From Spongisporangium articulatum (lineage in GTDB: Bacteria > Actinomycetota > Actinomycetes > Actinomycetales > Kineosporiaceae), in contig NZ_JBITLV010000001.1 of the NCBI RefSeq assembly GCF_044465595.1, forward strand, positions 1,240,001 to 1,304,000: a DNA stretch of 64,000 nt, read 5' to 3'. The notes below the pieces were generated by a model. It saw nothing but the letters and a program-made list of their open reading frames with translations, ran no database searches and was not told the origin of the DNA. The position numbers and the translations under genes were made by a program. Positions 26,758 to 34,330 of the stretch are shown piece after piece (position 1 is the stretch's first letter; every line of letters begins with the position of its first letter).

Positions 26758-27399
26758 ATGGCTACCAAGACCGCCAACCAGATCCCCGCCGGCCTGCTGG
26801 CCGTCGTCGGCGCCGGCGACTTCGCCGTCGAGCAGGTCCGCGCCGCGCTCGACAAGCTGCCCGCCGCCCGCGCGACCTTCGAGGCCCGCGTCTCGCAGGT
26901 CCAGGCCGACGTGCAGAAGCGCATCGACGAGTTCGACCCGAAGGCCCTGCAGACGCAGGCCCAGGAGGTGCCGAACACCGTCGCCGCGACCTTCCTGCAG
27001 ACCGTCAGCAAGGCCCAGCTGCAGGCCGAGACGACGTACGAGACGCTCGCCGCCCGCGGTGAGAAGCTCGTCGAGAAGATCAGCGGCCAGGCCAGCACCA
27101 AGGCCTTCGTCGACCAGGCCAACAGCACCATCGCCAAGGGCAAGGCGGCCGTGACGACCGCCCGCAAGGCGACGGACGAGACCGTGGCCTCGCTGCGCGG
27201 CACCGTGACCGTGGGCCGCAAGCAGGCCGAGACCGCCACCGAGAAGACGACGACCGCGGCCAAGAAGACGGCCACCACGGCCAAGAAGGGCGCGGCCTCG
27301 ACCACGACGGCCGCCAAGGGCGCCCGCACGAGCGCCAAGAAGTCGGCGTCGGCCGCGGGTACCGCTGCGAAGGATGCCGCCAAGAAGGTCGGCGACTGA
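26758..27399 (+). CDS. hbhA: HbhA-like protein with Lys/Ala-rich tail
   Basis: This 213-residue protein has AGGAGG before ATG 26758. Residues 1-115 form the helical HbhA-type coiled-coil region (GDFAVEQVRAALDKLPAARATFEARVSQVQADVQKRIDEF). The last 90 residues are rich in KKTA/AKK repeats, as in mycobacterial heparin-binding hemagglutinin. In mycobacteria the Lys tail binds heparan sulfate and can be methylated. In a free-living organism the tail may bind anionic polymers or DNA. It has no signal peptide, which is also true of HbhA. It lies 68 bp after the HTH gene and is followed by a GC-rich hairpin. Confidence 0.85.
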   Translation: MATKTANQIPAGLLAVVGAGDFAVEQVRAALDKLPAARATFEARVSQVQADVQKRIDEFDPKALQTQAQEVPNTVAATFLQTVSKAQLQAETTYETLAARGEKLVEKISGQASTKAFVDQANSTIAKGKAAVTTARKATDETVASLRGTVTVGRKQAETATEKTTTAAKKTATTAKKGAASTTTAAKGARTSAKKSASAAGTAAKDAAKKVGD

Positions 27400-27432
27400 C
27401 CCGTCGGAGTCAGGTCAGGAACTCAGCTGCGG

Positions 27433-27457
27433 GCCCGGGGCGTTGTGCCCCGGGCCT
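27433..27457 (+). terminator. Terminator after the HbhA-like gene
   Basis: A perfect 9-bp stem (27433-27441 with 27449-27457) with a 7-nt loop lies 33 bp after the stop codon. Confidence 0.75.
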
Positions 27458-27488
27458 GCGGTCGTTCCCAACGGATAGGGTTTGAATC

Positions 27489-27833
27489 ATGGTTGCGGCG
27501 TTTACCGTGCAGTGGGTCCTGCTGCTGGCCCTCGCGGGGGCGGCCTTCGGCGTGGAGGTGTTCGCCTTCGTCGACGCGCTGCGCACCCGGGTCGATGCGT
27601 TCACCGCGACCGGCAAGCTGACCAAGAACAAGTGGCTGCTGATCACCGGGGTGGCCACGGTCATCGGGCTGATCTTCCTGATCGCCCAGCTGGGCAGCGC
27701 CGACATGTTCGTGTTCAACATCGTCAACATCATCGCCTTCGTGGCCGCGGCCGTGTACATGGTCGACGTGCGCCCGGCCGTGCGGTCGATCTCCGGCGGC
27801 GGCAGCTCCGGCGGACCGTACGGTGGCTGGTGA
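27489..27833 (+). CDS. DUF2516 membrane protein (Rv0476-like)
   Basis: This 114-residue protein has three predicted membrane helices (VQWVLLLALAGAAFGVEVFAF, WLLITGVATVIGLIFLIAQL, VFNIVNIIAFVAAAVYMV) and the family sequence FVDALRTRVDAFTATGKLTKNKW. The C-terminus is Gly/Ser-rich. TAGGTT lies 6 nt before ATG and no ribosome-binding site is present, indicating its own leaderless promoter after the hbhA terminator. The function is unknown. The position after hbhA is conserved. Confidence 0.85.
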   Translation: MVAAFTVQWVLLLALAGAAFGVEVFAFVDALRTRVDAFTATGKLTKNKWLLITGVATVIGLIFLIAQLGSADMFVFNIVNIIAFVAAAVYMVDVRPAVRSISGGGSSGGPYGGW

Positions 27834-27932
27834 CATTCGTCGCGCTCCGCTGTTGAGCAGTGACTGAGTGATACGGTGCGGACAGGACCTCGCGAGAGGC
27901 CTGCCGCAGCACGCTCAGCCTCAGGAGGCGTT

Positions 27933-28481
27933 GTGACCGAGTACATGCCCGGAGGGCGCCGCCGCATCGACCGCGTGCTCGCCCCGGACTTCCTCGCCGG
28001 TCTGGCCGACCTGGAACTCGCCGACATCCGCGCCCGCCGGATGGAGGCCGACCAGGAGGAGGTCGACCTCTCCTACGCGCGCCGCCTGCTGCAGGGCCGC
28101 ATCGACATCCTCAAGGCCGAGCAGGAGAACCGTCGCACCGGCCGCCCGACCCCGCCACCCGGCTCACGGGGCGACGAGGCGATCGTCGAGGCGCTGACCC
28201 GCATCCTGGCCGACGACCGGCGCGGCGACCACGGACTCGGCAAGCACATGACCGCCACACCGAGCCGGGTCGGTGAGCACCGCCGGGAGGCCGAGCGGGC
28301 CGTCGCCGACGTCGGCGGCTCCGACGTCTCCGGCATGGACGACCTGCAGCTGACCGACGCCGTCGAGGGCCTGACCGCGATCGAGCGGACCGTCAGCCGC
28401 TCGCGCCGCCAGGTGCAGAACGTGGTCGACACCCTGACCGCCGAGATCGCCCGCCGCTACCAGATGGCCGGCACCCGCTAG
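27933..28481 (+). CDS. rsiG: RsiG-type anti-sigma factor with two c-di-GMP motifs
   Basis: Start GTG 27933 has AGGAGG upstream; 182 residues. It is predicted to form two long helices, each with a complete E-x3-S-x2-R-x3-Q-x3-D signature. The first is E43-S47-R50-Q54-D58 (within EVDLSYARRLLQGRID). The second is E151-S155-R158-Q162-D166 (within ERTVSRSRRQVQNVVD). In Streptomyces these motifs let RsiG bind a c-di-GMP dimer and hold the sigma factor WhiG inactive. The sigma partner is not in this window, but a GGDEF-EAL enzyme is at 58216. The family was formerly annotated as AmfC-like aerial mycelium protein. Confidence 0.9.
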   Translation: MTEYMPGGRRRIDRVLAPDFLAGLADLELADIRARRMEADQEEVDLSYARRLLQGRIDILKAEQENRRTGRPTPPPGSRGDEAIVEALTRILADDRRGDHGLGKHMTATPSRVGEHRREAERAVADVGGSDVSGMDDLQLTDAVEGLTAIERTVSRSRRQVQNVVDTLTAEIARRYQMAGTR

Positions 28482-28494
28482 ACCTGCATTCGCG

Positions 28495-28557
28495 AGTGGA
28501 ACGTTCTGCCCCGTAAGCGGCTCGGTGAGGGCCCTTTGCGGGGCATTTCGTTCCACT
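28495..28557. terminator. Long imperfect hairpin between rsiG and dtd
   Basis: The outer 9 bp pair perfectly (AGTGGAACG with CGTTCCACT), then a 3-nt mismatch, then TGCCCCG with CGGGGCA. The left arm contains the 19-mer GGAACGTTCTGCCCCGTAA at 28498-28516, which recurs exactly at 52035-52053. It lies between convergent genes. Confidence 0.75.
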
Positions 28558-28564
28558 GGGCGAG

Positions 28565-28990
28565 TCAGTACTCCAGCAGGATCGTCACCGGGCCGTCGTT
28601 GACCAGGTGCACCGCCATGTCGGCCCCGAACCGGCCGGTCTGCACGGTCAGCCCGTGTCCCCGCAGCGCGTCGGCGACGGCCTCGACGAGCGGTTCGGCG
28701 ACGGCACCGGGCGCCGCCCTGTTCCACGTCGGGCGCCGCCCCTTCGCGGTGTCGGCGTACAGCGTGAACTGGCTGACCAGCAGGACCGGGGCGTCGACGT
28801 CGACCGCCGCCTGCTCGTCGCGCAGGATGCGCAGCTGCGCGATCTTGCGCGCCACCGTCTCGACCTGCGCCGGCCCGTCGTCGTGGGTGACGCCGAGCAG
28901 CACCACCAGCCCCGGACGTTCCAGCTCGCCGACGGTCTCGCCGTCCACCTCGACGCGGGCCCTGCTGGCCCGCTGCACCACCGCTCGCAC
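28565..28990 (-). CDS. dtd: D-aminoacyl-tRNA deacylase
   Basis: This 141-residue enzyme hydrolyses D-amino acids (and Gly) wrongly attached to tRNA. Family motifs are the N-terminal MRAVVQRASRARV, the active-site SQFTLYADTAKGRRP and the C-terminal NDGPVTILLEY. The last contains the Gly-cisPro pair that imposes chirality. The length is normal. The start is GTG with TAGGCT 6 nt upstream (28997-29002), suggesting a leaderless transcript. Confidence 0.95.
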   Translation of the reverse strand: MRAVVQRASRARVEVDGETVGELERPGLVVLLGVTHDDGPAQVETVARKIAQLRILRDEQAAVDVDAPVLLVSQFTLYADTAKGRRPTWNRAAPGAVAEPLVEAVADALRGHGLTVQTGRFGADMAVHLVNDGPVTILLEY

Positions 28991-29028
28991 GCGCCGAGCC
29001 TAGGAGATGCGGCGTTCGAACCCCGGCA

Positions 29029-29820
29029 TCAGTCGAAAACGCCGCTCGGTGGCGGCCATTCGACGGTGATCTCGCCCAGACGCCACCGCGACGGACCGTC
29101 CCGCACCGGCCACCCGGCGTCCCGCACCGCCTCGGCCGTGGCGATCCAGCGTTGCCGCACCCCGAAGTCGGCGTGCGGGGCCGCGCGCGCCCAGGCGTCA
29201 TCCAGCGTCGACAGCCAGTCGTGCGCGCGCTCACCGGGCACGTTCCGGTGGATCAGCGCCTTCGGCAGCCGTTCGGCCACCACCCCCGGACGCTCGAGCC
29301 CGGCCAGGCGCAGAGAGATGGTGAGCGAACAGGAACCCTCGGGCGACACCGCGAACCAGCAGGCCCGGCGGCCCACCTCGTCGCACGTCCCGTCGACCAG
29401 CAGCCCGCCGGGCGCCAGCCGGACCAGCATCGTGCGCCAGGCCCCCGCCACCTCGGCCTCCGAATACTGCCGCAGCACGTTCAGTGCCCGCACCAGCACG
29501 GGACGGCGTGGCCCGGTCGGGATCTCGAACCCGCCGTGCGCGAAGGTCAGCCCGGGCCGCTCGAGCGGGCGGGCGGCGTCCACCCGGGCCGGGTCGATCT
29601 CCAGGCCCAGCACCTCGACGTCCGGTCGCACGCGGCGCAGCCGGTCGAACAGCTCCAGCGTGGTGCGCCCGTTCGCGCCGTAGCCGAGGTCGACGACCAG
29701 CGGGTCACCCGAGCGGCGTAGCCGGGCCGCCGGGGGGCCGGCCAGCCAGCGGTCGACGCGGCGCAACCGGTTGGGGTTGGTGGTGCCACGGGTGATCGTC
29801 CCCTGTGGCCTGGCTCGCAC
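29029..29820 (-). CDS. SAM-dependent methyltransferase-like protein
   Basis: This 263-residue class-I Rossmann protein has motif I VVDLGYGANGRTTLELFDRLR and an acidic loop VLGLEIDPARVDAA that should hold the SAM ribose. A later segment, LAPGGLLVDGTCDEVGRRACWF, is also typical. The substrate is unknown. It starts at GTG 29820 with TACGCT 6 nt upstream and is divergent from mshA. It is cotranscribed with or followed by dtd. Its position beside mshA suggests, without proof, a conserved housekeeping role. Confidence 0.8.
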   Translation of the reverse strand: MRARPQGTITRGTTNPNRLRRVDRWLAGPPAARLRRSGDPLVVDLGYGANGRTTLELFDRLRRVRPDVEVLGLEIDPARVDAARPLERPGLTFAHGGFEIPTGPRRPVLVRALNVLRQYSEAEVAGAWRTMLVRLAPGGLLVDGTCDEVGRRACWFAVSPEGSCSLTISLRLAGLERPGVVAERLPKALIHRNVPGERAHDWLSTLDDAWARAAPHADFGVRQRWIATAEAVRDAGWPVRDGPSRWRLGEITVEWPPPSGVFD

Positions 29821-29962
29821 CGGTCAAGCGTAGGGGCGTCTGCTCGCAACGGCAGGGAGTCGACAGTCGCTCCCTTGGGTGGGGCGCGGAAGCATAGGCG
29901 CGCCCCGTGGGTTAACGTCCGAGGGGTTTGAAGGCCGGTACAGGGAGGCAGGGACGAGCGGG

Positions 29963-31291
29963 ATGGCACAGGCACGGGACGGCGCGCCCCGGCGCGTGGC
30001 GATGGTCTCGGTGCACACGTCCCCCCTGGAGGAGCCCGGCACCGGCGACGCCGGTGGGATGAACGTCTACGTGGTGCAGACCGCCACCCGGCTGGCCCGC
30101 AGCGGCGTCGAGGTCGACGTCTTCACCCGGGCCACCGACCGCGGCCTGCCGCCCGAGGTCGAGCTCGCGCCGGGCGTCACGGTGAAGCACGTCGTGGCCG
30201 GCCCCTACGCCGGGCTCACCAAGGACGACCTGCCCGGCCAGCTGTGCGCCTTCTCGGCGGGGCTGCTGCGTGAGGAGGCCCGCCACGAAGCCGGCTACTA
30301 CGACCTCGTGCACACGCACTACTGGCTGTCGGGCCAGGCCGGGGCGCTGGCCGCCGAGCGCTGGAACGTCCCGCTCGTGCACTCGATGCACACGCTGGCC
30401 AAGGTGAAGAACGCCGCCCTGGCCGCGGGCGACCGGCCCGAGCCGGCTCTGCGCGTGCACGGTGAGGAGTCCGTCGTCCACACCGCCGACGCCCTGATCG
30501 CCAACACCCGCGCCGAGGCCCGCGACCTCGTCCGGCTGTACGCGGCCGAGCCGGCGCACGTCGACGTCATCCCGCCCGGCGTCGACCTGCAGCGGTTCCA
30601 TCCCGAGCCCGACGGCCGCAACGCGGCGCGGCGCGCCCTGGGGCTGCCGGCGGCCTGCGACGTCGTCCTGTTCGTCGGCCGGCTGCAGCCGCTGAAGGCG
30701 CCCGACGTGCTGCTGCGCGCGGCGGCCGACCTGGTCGAGCGGCACCCGCACCGGCGGGAGCGGTTGGTCGTGGCCGTCCTCGGCGGACCGTCCGGGACGG
30801 GCCTCGACCGGCCGGACGACCTGCAGAAGCTGGCCGGTGAGCTGGGCATCGGCGACCTGGTCCGGTTCGTCGGCCCGGTCGGGCAGGCCTCGCTGGCCGA
30901 CTGGTACCGGGCGGCCGACCTGGTGGCCGTCCCCTCGCACAACGAATCGTTCGGGCTGGTCGCGCTGGAGGCGCAGGCTTGCGGGACGCCGGTCGTGGCC
31001 GCCCGGGTCGGCGGGCTGCGCACCGCGGTGCAGGACGGCCTCACCGGGCTGCTCGTCGACGGTCACCAGCCGCGGGACTGGGCGCGGGCCCTGGAGGCGA
31101 TGCTGGCGACGCCGCGGGCCCGCGACCGGATGGCGTCGGCCGCCGTCGCCCACGCCCAGGGGTTCAGCTGGGACGCGACCGTGGCGGCGACGCTCGACCT
31201 GTACGGGCGGGTGCAGCGGCCGCGGCTGCTGCGCCCCCGGGCGGTACGGCCGCTGGCCGCCGCGCTGACGGCCGGGGCGTCGGGGGCGTGA
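29963..31291 (+). CDS. mshA: D-inositol-3-phosphate glycosyltransferase MshA
   Basis: This 442-residue GT-B enzyme starts mycothiol synthesis by transferring GlcNAc from UDP-GlcNAc to inositol-3-phosphate. Recognisable segments are RVAMVSVHTSPLEEPGTGDAGGMNVYV, LVHTHYWLSGQAG, FVGRLQPLKAPDVLLRA and the nucleotide-sugar site SHNESFGLVALEAQACGTPVVAARVGGL. ATG 29963 gives a normal length; the frame is open further upstream. A TAACGT box lies near 29914. Its stop overlaps the YbjN-gene start as GTGA. With mshD at 17746, two of four mycothiol genes are in the window. Confidence 0.96.
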   Translation: MAQARDGAPRRVAMVSVHTSPLEEPGTGDAGGMNVYVVQTATRLARSGVEVDVFTRATDRGLPPEVELAPGVTVKHVVAGPYAGLTKDDLPGQLCAFSAGLLREEARHEAGYYDLVHTHYWLSGQAGALAAERWNVPLVHSMHTLAKVKNAALAAGDRPEPALRVHGEESVVHTADALIANTRAEARDLVRLYAAEPAHVDVIPPGVDLQRFHPEPDGRNAARRALGLPAACDVVLFVGRLQPLKAPDVLLRAAADLVERHPHRRERLVVAVLGGPSGTGLDRPDDLQKLAGELGIGDLVRFVGPVGQASLADWYRAADLVAVPSHNESFGLVALEAQACGTPVVAARVGGLRTAVQDGLTGLLVDGHQPRDWARALEAMLATPRARDRMASAAVAHAQGFSWDATVAATLDLYGRVQRPRLLRPRAVRPLAAALTAGASGA

Positions 31292-31806
31292 ACGTGGACG
31301 ACGTGAGCGGGCTCAAGGAGGCGGCCTCGGCCGCGCTGACGGCGTGGGTCGAGCAGTCGGACGTGCCCAGCGAGCCGGGCGAGCGGCGCGGTGAGGTGGT
31401 CGTCGTCCTGCCCGGGGAGCGCAAGCTGAAGACCGTCGTCTCGGTGCTGGTCGGCGATCGCGGCCTGAGCGCGTCGACGTTCCTGATCCGCAAGCCGGAG
31501 GAGAACGAGACCGAGTTCTTCCGCTGGATGCTGAACCGCAACGCCAAGCTGCCCGGGATCGCGTTCTCGCTGGACGCGCTGGGGGACGTGTACCTGGTGG
31601 GGCGGGTCCCGTTGGCCGGGGTGACCGTGGACACCGTCGACGACCTGCTCGGGGCGCTGCTGGCCACGTCGGACGACTCGTTCAACGAGCTGCTGGCCCT
31701 CGGGTTCCTCAGCTCGATGAAGAAGGAGTGGGCCTGGCGCGTCGAGCGCGGGGAGTCCACGAAGAACCTCGAGGCCTTCCGGCACCTGCTGGAGACCACG
31801 GAATAG
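31288..31806 (+). CDS. YbjN-domain protein (Rv0487-like)
   Basis: This 172-residue protein has the YbjN fold, related to type III secretion chaperones. Typical segments are VSVLVGDRGLSASTFLIRKPEENETEFFRWMLNRN and FSLDALGDVYLVGRVPL. The start GTG 31288 overlaps the mshA stop, implying coupling. GTG 31294 and 31303 are alternatives. The pairing with mshA is conserved across actinobacteria. A role in mycothiol metabolism or enzyme folding is possible but unproven. Confidence 0.87.
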   Translation: MNVDDVSGLKEAASAALTAWVEQSDVPSEPGERRGEVVVVLPGERKLKTVVSVLVGDRGLSASTFLIRKPEENETEFFRWMLNRNAKLPGIAFSLDALGDVYLVGRVPLAGVTVDTVDDLLGALLATSDDSFNELLALGFLSSMKKEWAWRVERGESTKNLEAFRHLLETTE

Positions 31807-31811
31807 TCACT

Positions 31812-31839
31812 ATCCGCGATAACTACGATCCGCTATATT
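31812..31839 (+). promoter_or_regulatory. Operator repeats and leaderless promoter of the toxin-antitoxin pair
   Basis: Two 10-bp direct repeats differing at one base, ATCCGCGATA (31812-31821) and ATCCGCTATA (31828-31837), are 16 bp apart. The second overlaps a -10 box TATATT (31834-31839) that lies 6 nt before ATG 31846. A regulator bound to the repeats would cover the promoter. The HTH domain of the first gene product is the likely ligand. Confidence 0.65.
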
Positions 31840-31845
31840 CGCAGT

Positions 31846-32379
31846 ATGACGGATCAGGAGAGCGCGGCCGAGGCCCTCCTGCGGGCGCGCCTACTCGGCG
31901 GTCTCACTCAGACGGAGCTAGCTGGGCGGGCCGGCCTGACCCAGAGCGTGGTCAGTGCCTACGAGTCGGCTCGCCGCCAGCCCTCGGTGCCTGTGTTGCG
32001 GGCTCTGGTCGACGCGGCGGGGTTCGACCTCGTTTTCGAGTTGAGGCCGTACCCCGTTGAGCTGGCCCGGCTCAACGGCCCGGTCGGGCGGCGGGTGCGG
32101 CGTAACCGTGAAGCTCTGAAGGCCGCCGCCGCGGAGGTGGGCGTCACGAATCTCCGGGTCTTCGGCAGCGTCGCCCGCGGGGAAGACCGCCCGGACAGTG
32201 ATGTGGACCTGTTGGTCGATCTGCCGGTCGATCAACCGGGGGGCTTCAGTCTGATCAAGCTGATACAGCTCGGTGATGCACTCAAGGGCATCGTCGAGGC
32301 CGATGTCGACGTCGTACCGGAGTCCGGGCTCAAGCCCTATGTCCGCGAGCGTGTCGTCCACGAACTCGTCGCCCTGTGA
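31846..32379 (+). CDS. mntA: MNT-type antitoxin with N-terminal XRE helix-turn-helix
   Basis: This 177-residue two-domain protein has an XRE helix-turn-helix at residues 12-60 (LLGGLTQTELAGRAGLTQSVVSAYESARRQPSVPVLRAL). A minimal nucleotidyltransferase covers residues 85-177, with the full GSx10DxD signature: GS at 107-108, D119 and D121. MntA-type antitoxins inactivate HepT toxins by adding AMP to a tyrosine. Here the enzyme also carries its own DNA-binding domain, which should autoregulate the operon. The next gene overlaps as GTGA. The pair sits inside the otherwise conserved mshA-ybjN-gpm block, so it is probably acquired. Confidence 0.88.
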   Translation: MTDQESAAEALLRARLLGGLTQTELAGRAGLTQSVVSAYESARRQPSVPVLRALVDAAGFDLVFELRPYPVELARLNGPVGRRVRRNREALKAAAAEVGVTNLRVFGSVARGEDRPDSDVDLLVDLPVDQPGGFSLIKLIQLGDALKGIVEADVDVVPESGLKPYVRERVVHELVAL

Positions 32380-32729
32380 GCTACCGCCACGAGCACCGGC
32401 TCCGCGACATTCAGCGCGCCCTCGAGGCGATCCAAAGTCACCTCGACCGGGGCGGTCTCGACGATGGCCTGGTGTTCGACGGTGTCCGCATGCGCATCAT
32501 CGAGATCGGCGAGGCCGTCAAGTCCCTACCTCCCGAACTCCTGGCGGAGCAGCCGGGCATCGCGTGGGGCGAGATCGCGCGAATGCGCGACCACTTGGCC
32601 CATCGCTACTTCGACACGACTTTCGGGGTCGTTGCCGACGTCGTCCGATACGACGTCATCCCGCTACGCGAAGCAGTCGGTGCCCTGCTGACCCGACTGG
32701 CGTCCGACGGTGCCTCTGCCACCGACTAG
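32376..32729 (+). CDS. hepT: HEPN-domain RNase toxin (HepT/DUF86 family)
   Basis: This 117-residue helical protein has the RNase and AMP-acceptor motif Rx4HxY: R71, H76 and Y78 in RDHLAHRY. In characterised HEPN-MNT pairs, Arg and His cut RNA and the Tyr is AMPylated by MntA for neutralisation. All three residues are intact here, so the toxin should be functional. GTG 32376 overlaps the antitoxin stop. The TAG stop at 32727-32729 is also the first half of the -10 box for gpm. Confidence 0.9.
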   Translation: MSYRHEHRLRDIQRALEAIQSHLDRGGLDDGLVFDGVRMRIIEIGEAVKSLPPELLAEQPGIAWGEIARMRDHLAHRYFDTTFGVVADVVRYDVIPLREAVGALLTRLASDGASATD

Positions 32730-32732
32730 ATT
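32727..32732 (+). promoter_or_regulatory. Leaderless -10 box of gpm, overlapping the hepT stop codon
   Basis: TAGATT at 32727-32732 lies 6 nt before ATG 32739, which has no Shine-Dalgarno sequence. The TAG of the box is the hepT stop codon. gpm therefore appears able to be expressed independently of the inserted toxin-antitoxin operon. Confidence 0.65.
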
Positions 32733-32738
32733 GGGCGC

Positions 32739-33482
32739 ATGCCCTACACCCTCGTGCTGCTCCGCCACGGCGAGAGCGAGTGGAACGCCAAGAACCTCTT
32801 CACCGGGTGGGTCGACGTCCCGCTGTCGGAGAAGGGGCGGGCCGAGGCCGCGGCCGGCGGGCAGCTCCTGCTGGACGCGGACGTGTTGCCCGACATCGTC
32901 CACACCTCGCTGCTGCGCCGGGCCATCACCACGGCCCATCTGGCGCTCGACGTCGCCGACCGGCACTGGATCCCGGTGAAGCGCTCGTGGCGGTTGAACG
33001 AGCGGCACTACGGCGACCTGCAGGGCAAGGACAAGAAGCAGACGCTGGAGACGTACGGCGAGGAGCAGTTCATGCTCTGGCGGCGCAGCTACGACCAGCC
33101 GCCGCCGCCGATCGCGGACGACAACGAGTTCTCGCAGGCCGGTGACCCGCGCTACGCCGAGCTGGGTTCGGCGATGCCGGCGACGGAGTGCCTGAAGGAC
33201 GTCGTCGTCCGGATGGTGCCGTACTGGGAGTCGGCCATCGTGCCCGATCTCCGCTCCGGCAAGACGGTCCTCGTGGCCGCGCACGGCAACTCGCTGCGCG
33301 CCCTGGTCAAGCATCTGGACGGGATCAGCGACGAGGCGATCGCCGGGCTCAACATCCCCACCGGCATGCCCCTGGTCTACGAGCTGGACGACGAGCTGAA
33401 GCCGACCACGCCGGGCGGGCGCTACCTCGACCCGGCAGCGGCCGCCGAGGCCGCGGCGGCGGTGGCCAACCAGGGCCGGTGA
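32739..33482 (+). CDS. gpm: 2,3-bisphosphoglycerate-dependent phosphoglycerate mutase
   Basis: This 247-residue glycolytic enzyme interconverts 3- and 2-phosphoglycerate. The N-terminal phospho-His motif LLRHGESEWNAKNLFTGWVD, LNERHYGDLQGKDK and VLVAAHGNSLRALVKHL are all intact. Its length matches the family. The stop overlaps the pgeF start as GTGA. In M. tuberculosis gpm1 precedes senX3-regX3. Here about 8.7 kb of other genes separate them. Confidence 0.97.
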   Translation: MPYTLVLLRHGESEWNAKNLFTGWVDVPLSEKGRAEAAAGGQLLLDADVLPDIVHTSLLRRAITTAHLALDVADRHWIPVKRSWRLNERHYGDLQGKDKKQTLETYGEEQFMLWRRSYDQPPPPIADDNEFSQAGDPRYAELGSAMPATECLKDVVVRMVPYWESAIVPDLRSGKTVLVAAHGNSLRALVKHLDGISDEAIAGLNIPTGMPLVYELDDELKPTTPGGRYLDPAAAAEAAAAVANQGR

Positions 33483-34330
33483 GCCCGACCCGGGGAACGG
33501 CGGTGGTCTCGGTGCCGGTGCAGCGATTCGGCGGCCTGGCCGTCGAGCCGTTCCGGGCGTTCGCGGAGGCGGGGGCCCAGGTCGCCGTCACCACCCGGGA
33601 CGGCGGGGTGTCGGCGGGCCGGTACGCGACGCTGAACCTCGGGTTGCACGTGGGGGACGACGCCGCGGCCGTGGTGGAGAACCGGCGCCGGGCGCTCGCC
33701 GCGCTCTCCACGACGCTGGACCGCGCGGTCTTCTGCGTCCAGTCCCACGAGGCGCGCGTCGCGGTCGTCGGGGCGGCCGACGCCGGGCGCGGGGCGCGTT
33801 CGGAGGCCGACGCGCTGCCCGCCACCGACGCCCTGGTGACGGTCGAGACGGATCTCGTGCTGGCGGTTCTCGTCGCCGACTGCGTTCCGGTGGTGCTGCT
33901 CGACCCGGTGCGCCGGGCGCTCGCGGTCGTGCACGCGGGCTGGCGCGGCACGGTCGCCGGAGTGGCCGCGGCGGCGGTGTCGACCCTGGTGGACGGCGGG
34001 TCGCGACCGTCGGACCTGCTGGCCGGGATCGGCCCGTCGATCGCTCCCGACGCCTACCAGGTGGGTTCCGACGTGCGCGGCGCCGCGCAGGCCGCGTTCG
34101 GCTCGGACGTCGACCGCGTGGTCCGCGCCGACCCCGGCGCGCCGGGTCGCTGGCTGTTCGACCTCTGGCACGCCAACCGGTTGCAGTTGCAGGCGAGCGG
34201 CGTGCCGGCCGCCCACATCGACGTGGCGGGGCTGGAGACCGGGCCCGGAACCCCGTTCTACAGCCACCGGTTCGAGGCCGCCCCCGGTGCGCCCACCGGC
34301 CGGTTCGGCCTGCTGGCTCGGCTGACATGA
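33479..34330 (+). CDS. pgeF: Peptidoglycan editing factor PgeF (YfiH/multicopper polyphenol oxidase-like)
   Basis: This 283-residue protein of the YfiH/LACC1 family has VTTRDGGVSAGRYATLNLGLHVGDD at the N-terminus. The metal or active-site residues are His in VQSHEARV, Cys in VADCVPVVLLDP and His in AVVHAGWRGT. E. coli YfiH removes wrongly made UDP-MurNAc-L-Ser so that only L-Ala enters peptidoglycan. Related proteins process purine nucleosides. The start is uncertain: GTG 33479 overlaps gpm, with GTG 33503 as alternative. Its stop overlaps the murL-like start as ATGA. Confidence 0.88.
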   Translation: MSPTRGTAVVSVPVQRFGGLAVEPFRAFAEAGAQVAVTTRDGGVSAGRYATLNLGLHVGDDAAAVVENRRRALAALSTTLDRAVFCVQSHEARVAVVGAADAGRGARSEADALPATDALVTVETDLVLAVLVADCVPVVLLDPVRRALAVVHAGWRGTVAGVAAAAVSTLVDGGSRPSDLLAGIGPSIAPDAYQVGSDVRGAAQAAFGSDVDRVVRADPGAPGRWLFDLWHANRLQLQASGVPAAHIDVAGLETGPGTPFYSHRFEAAPGAPTGRFGLLARLT

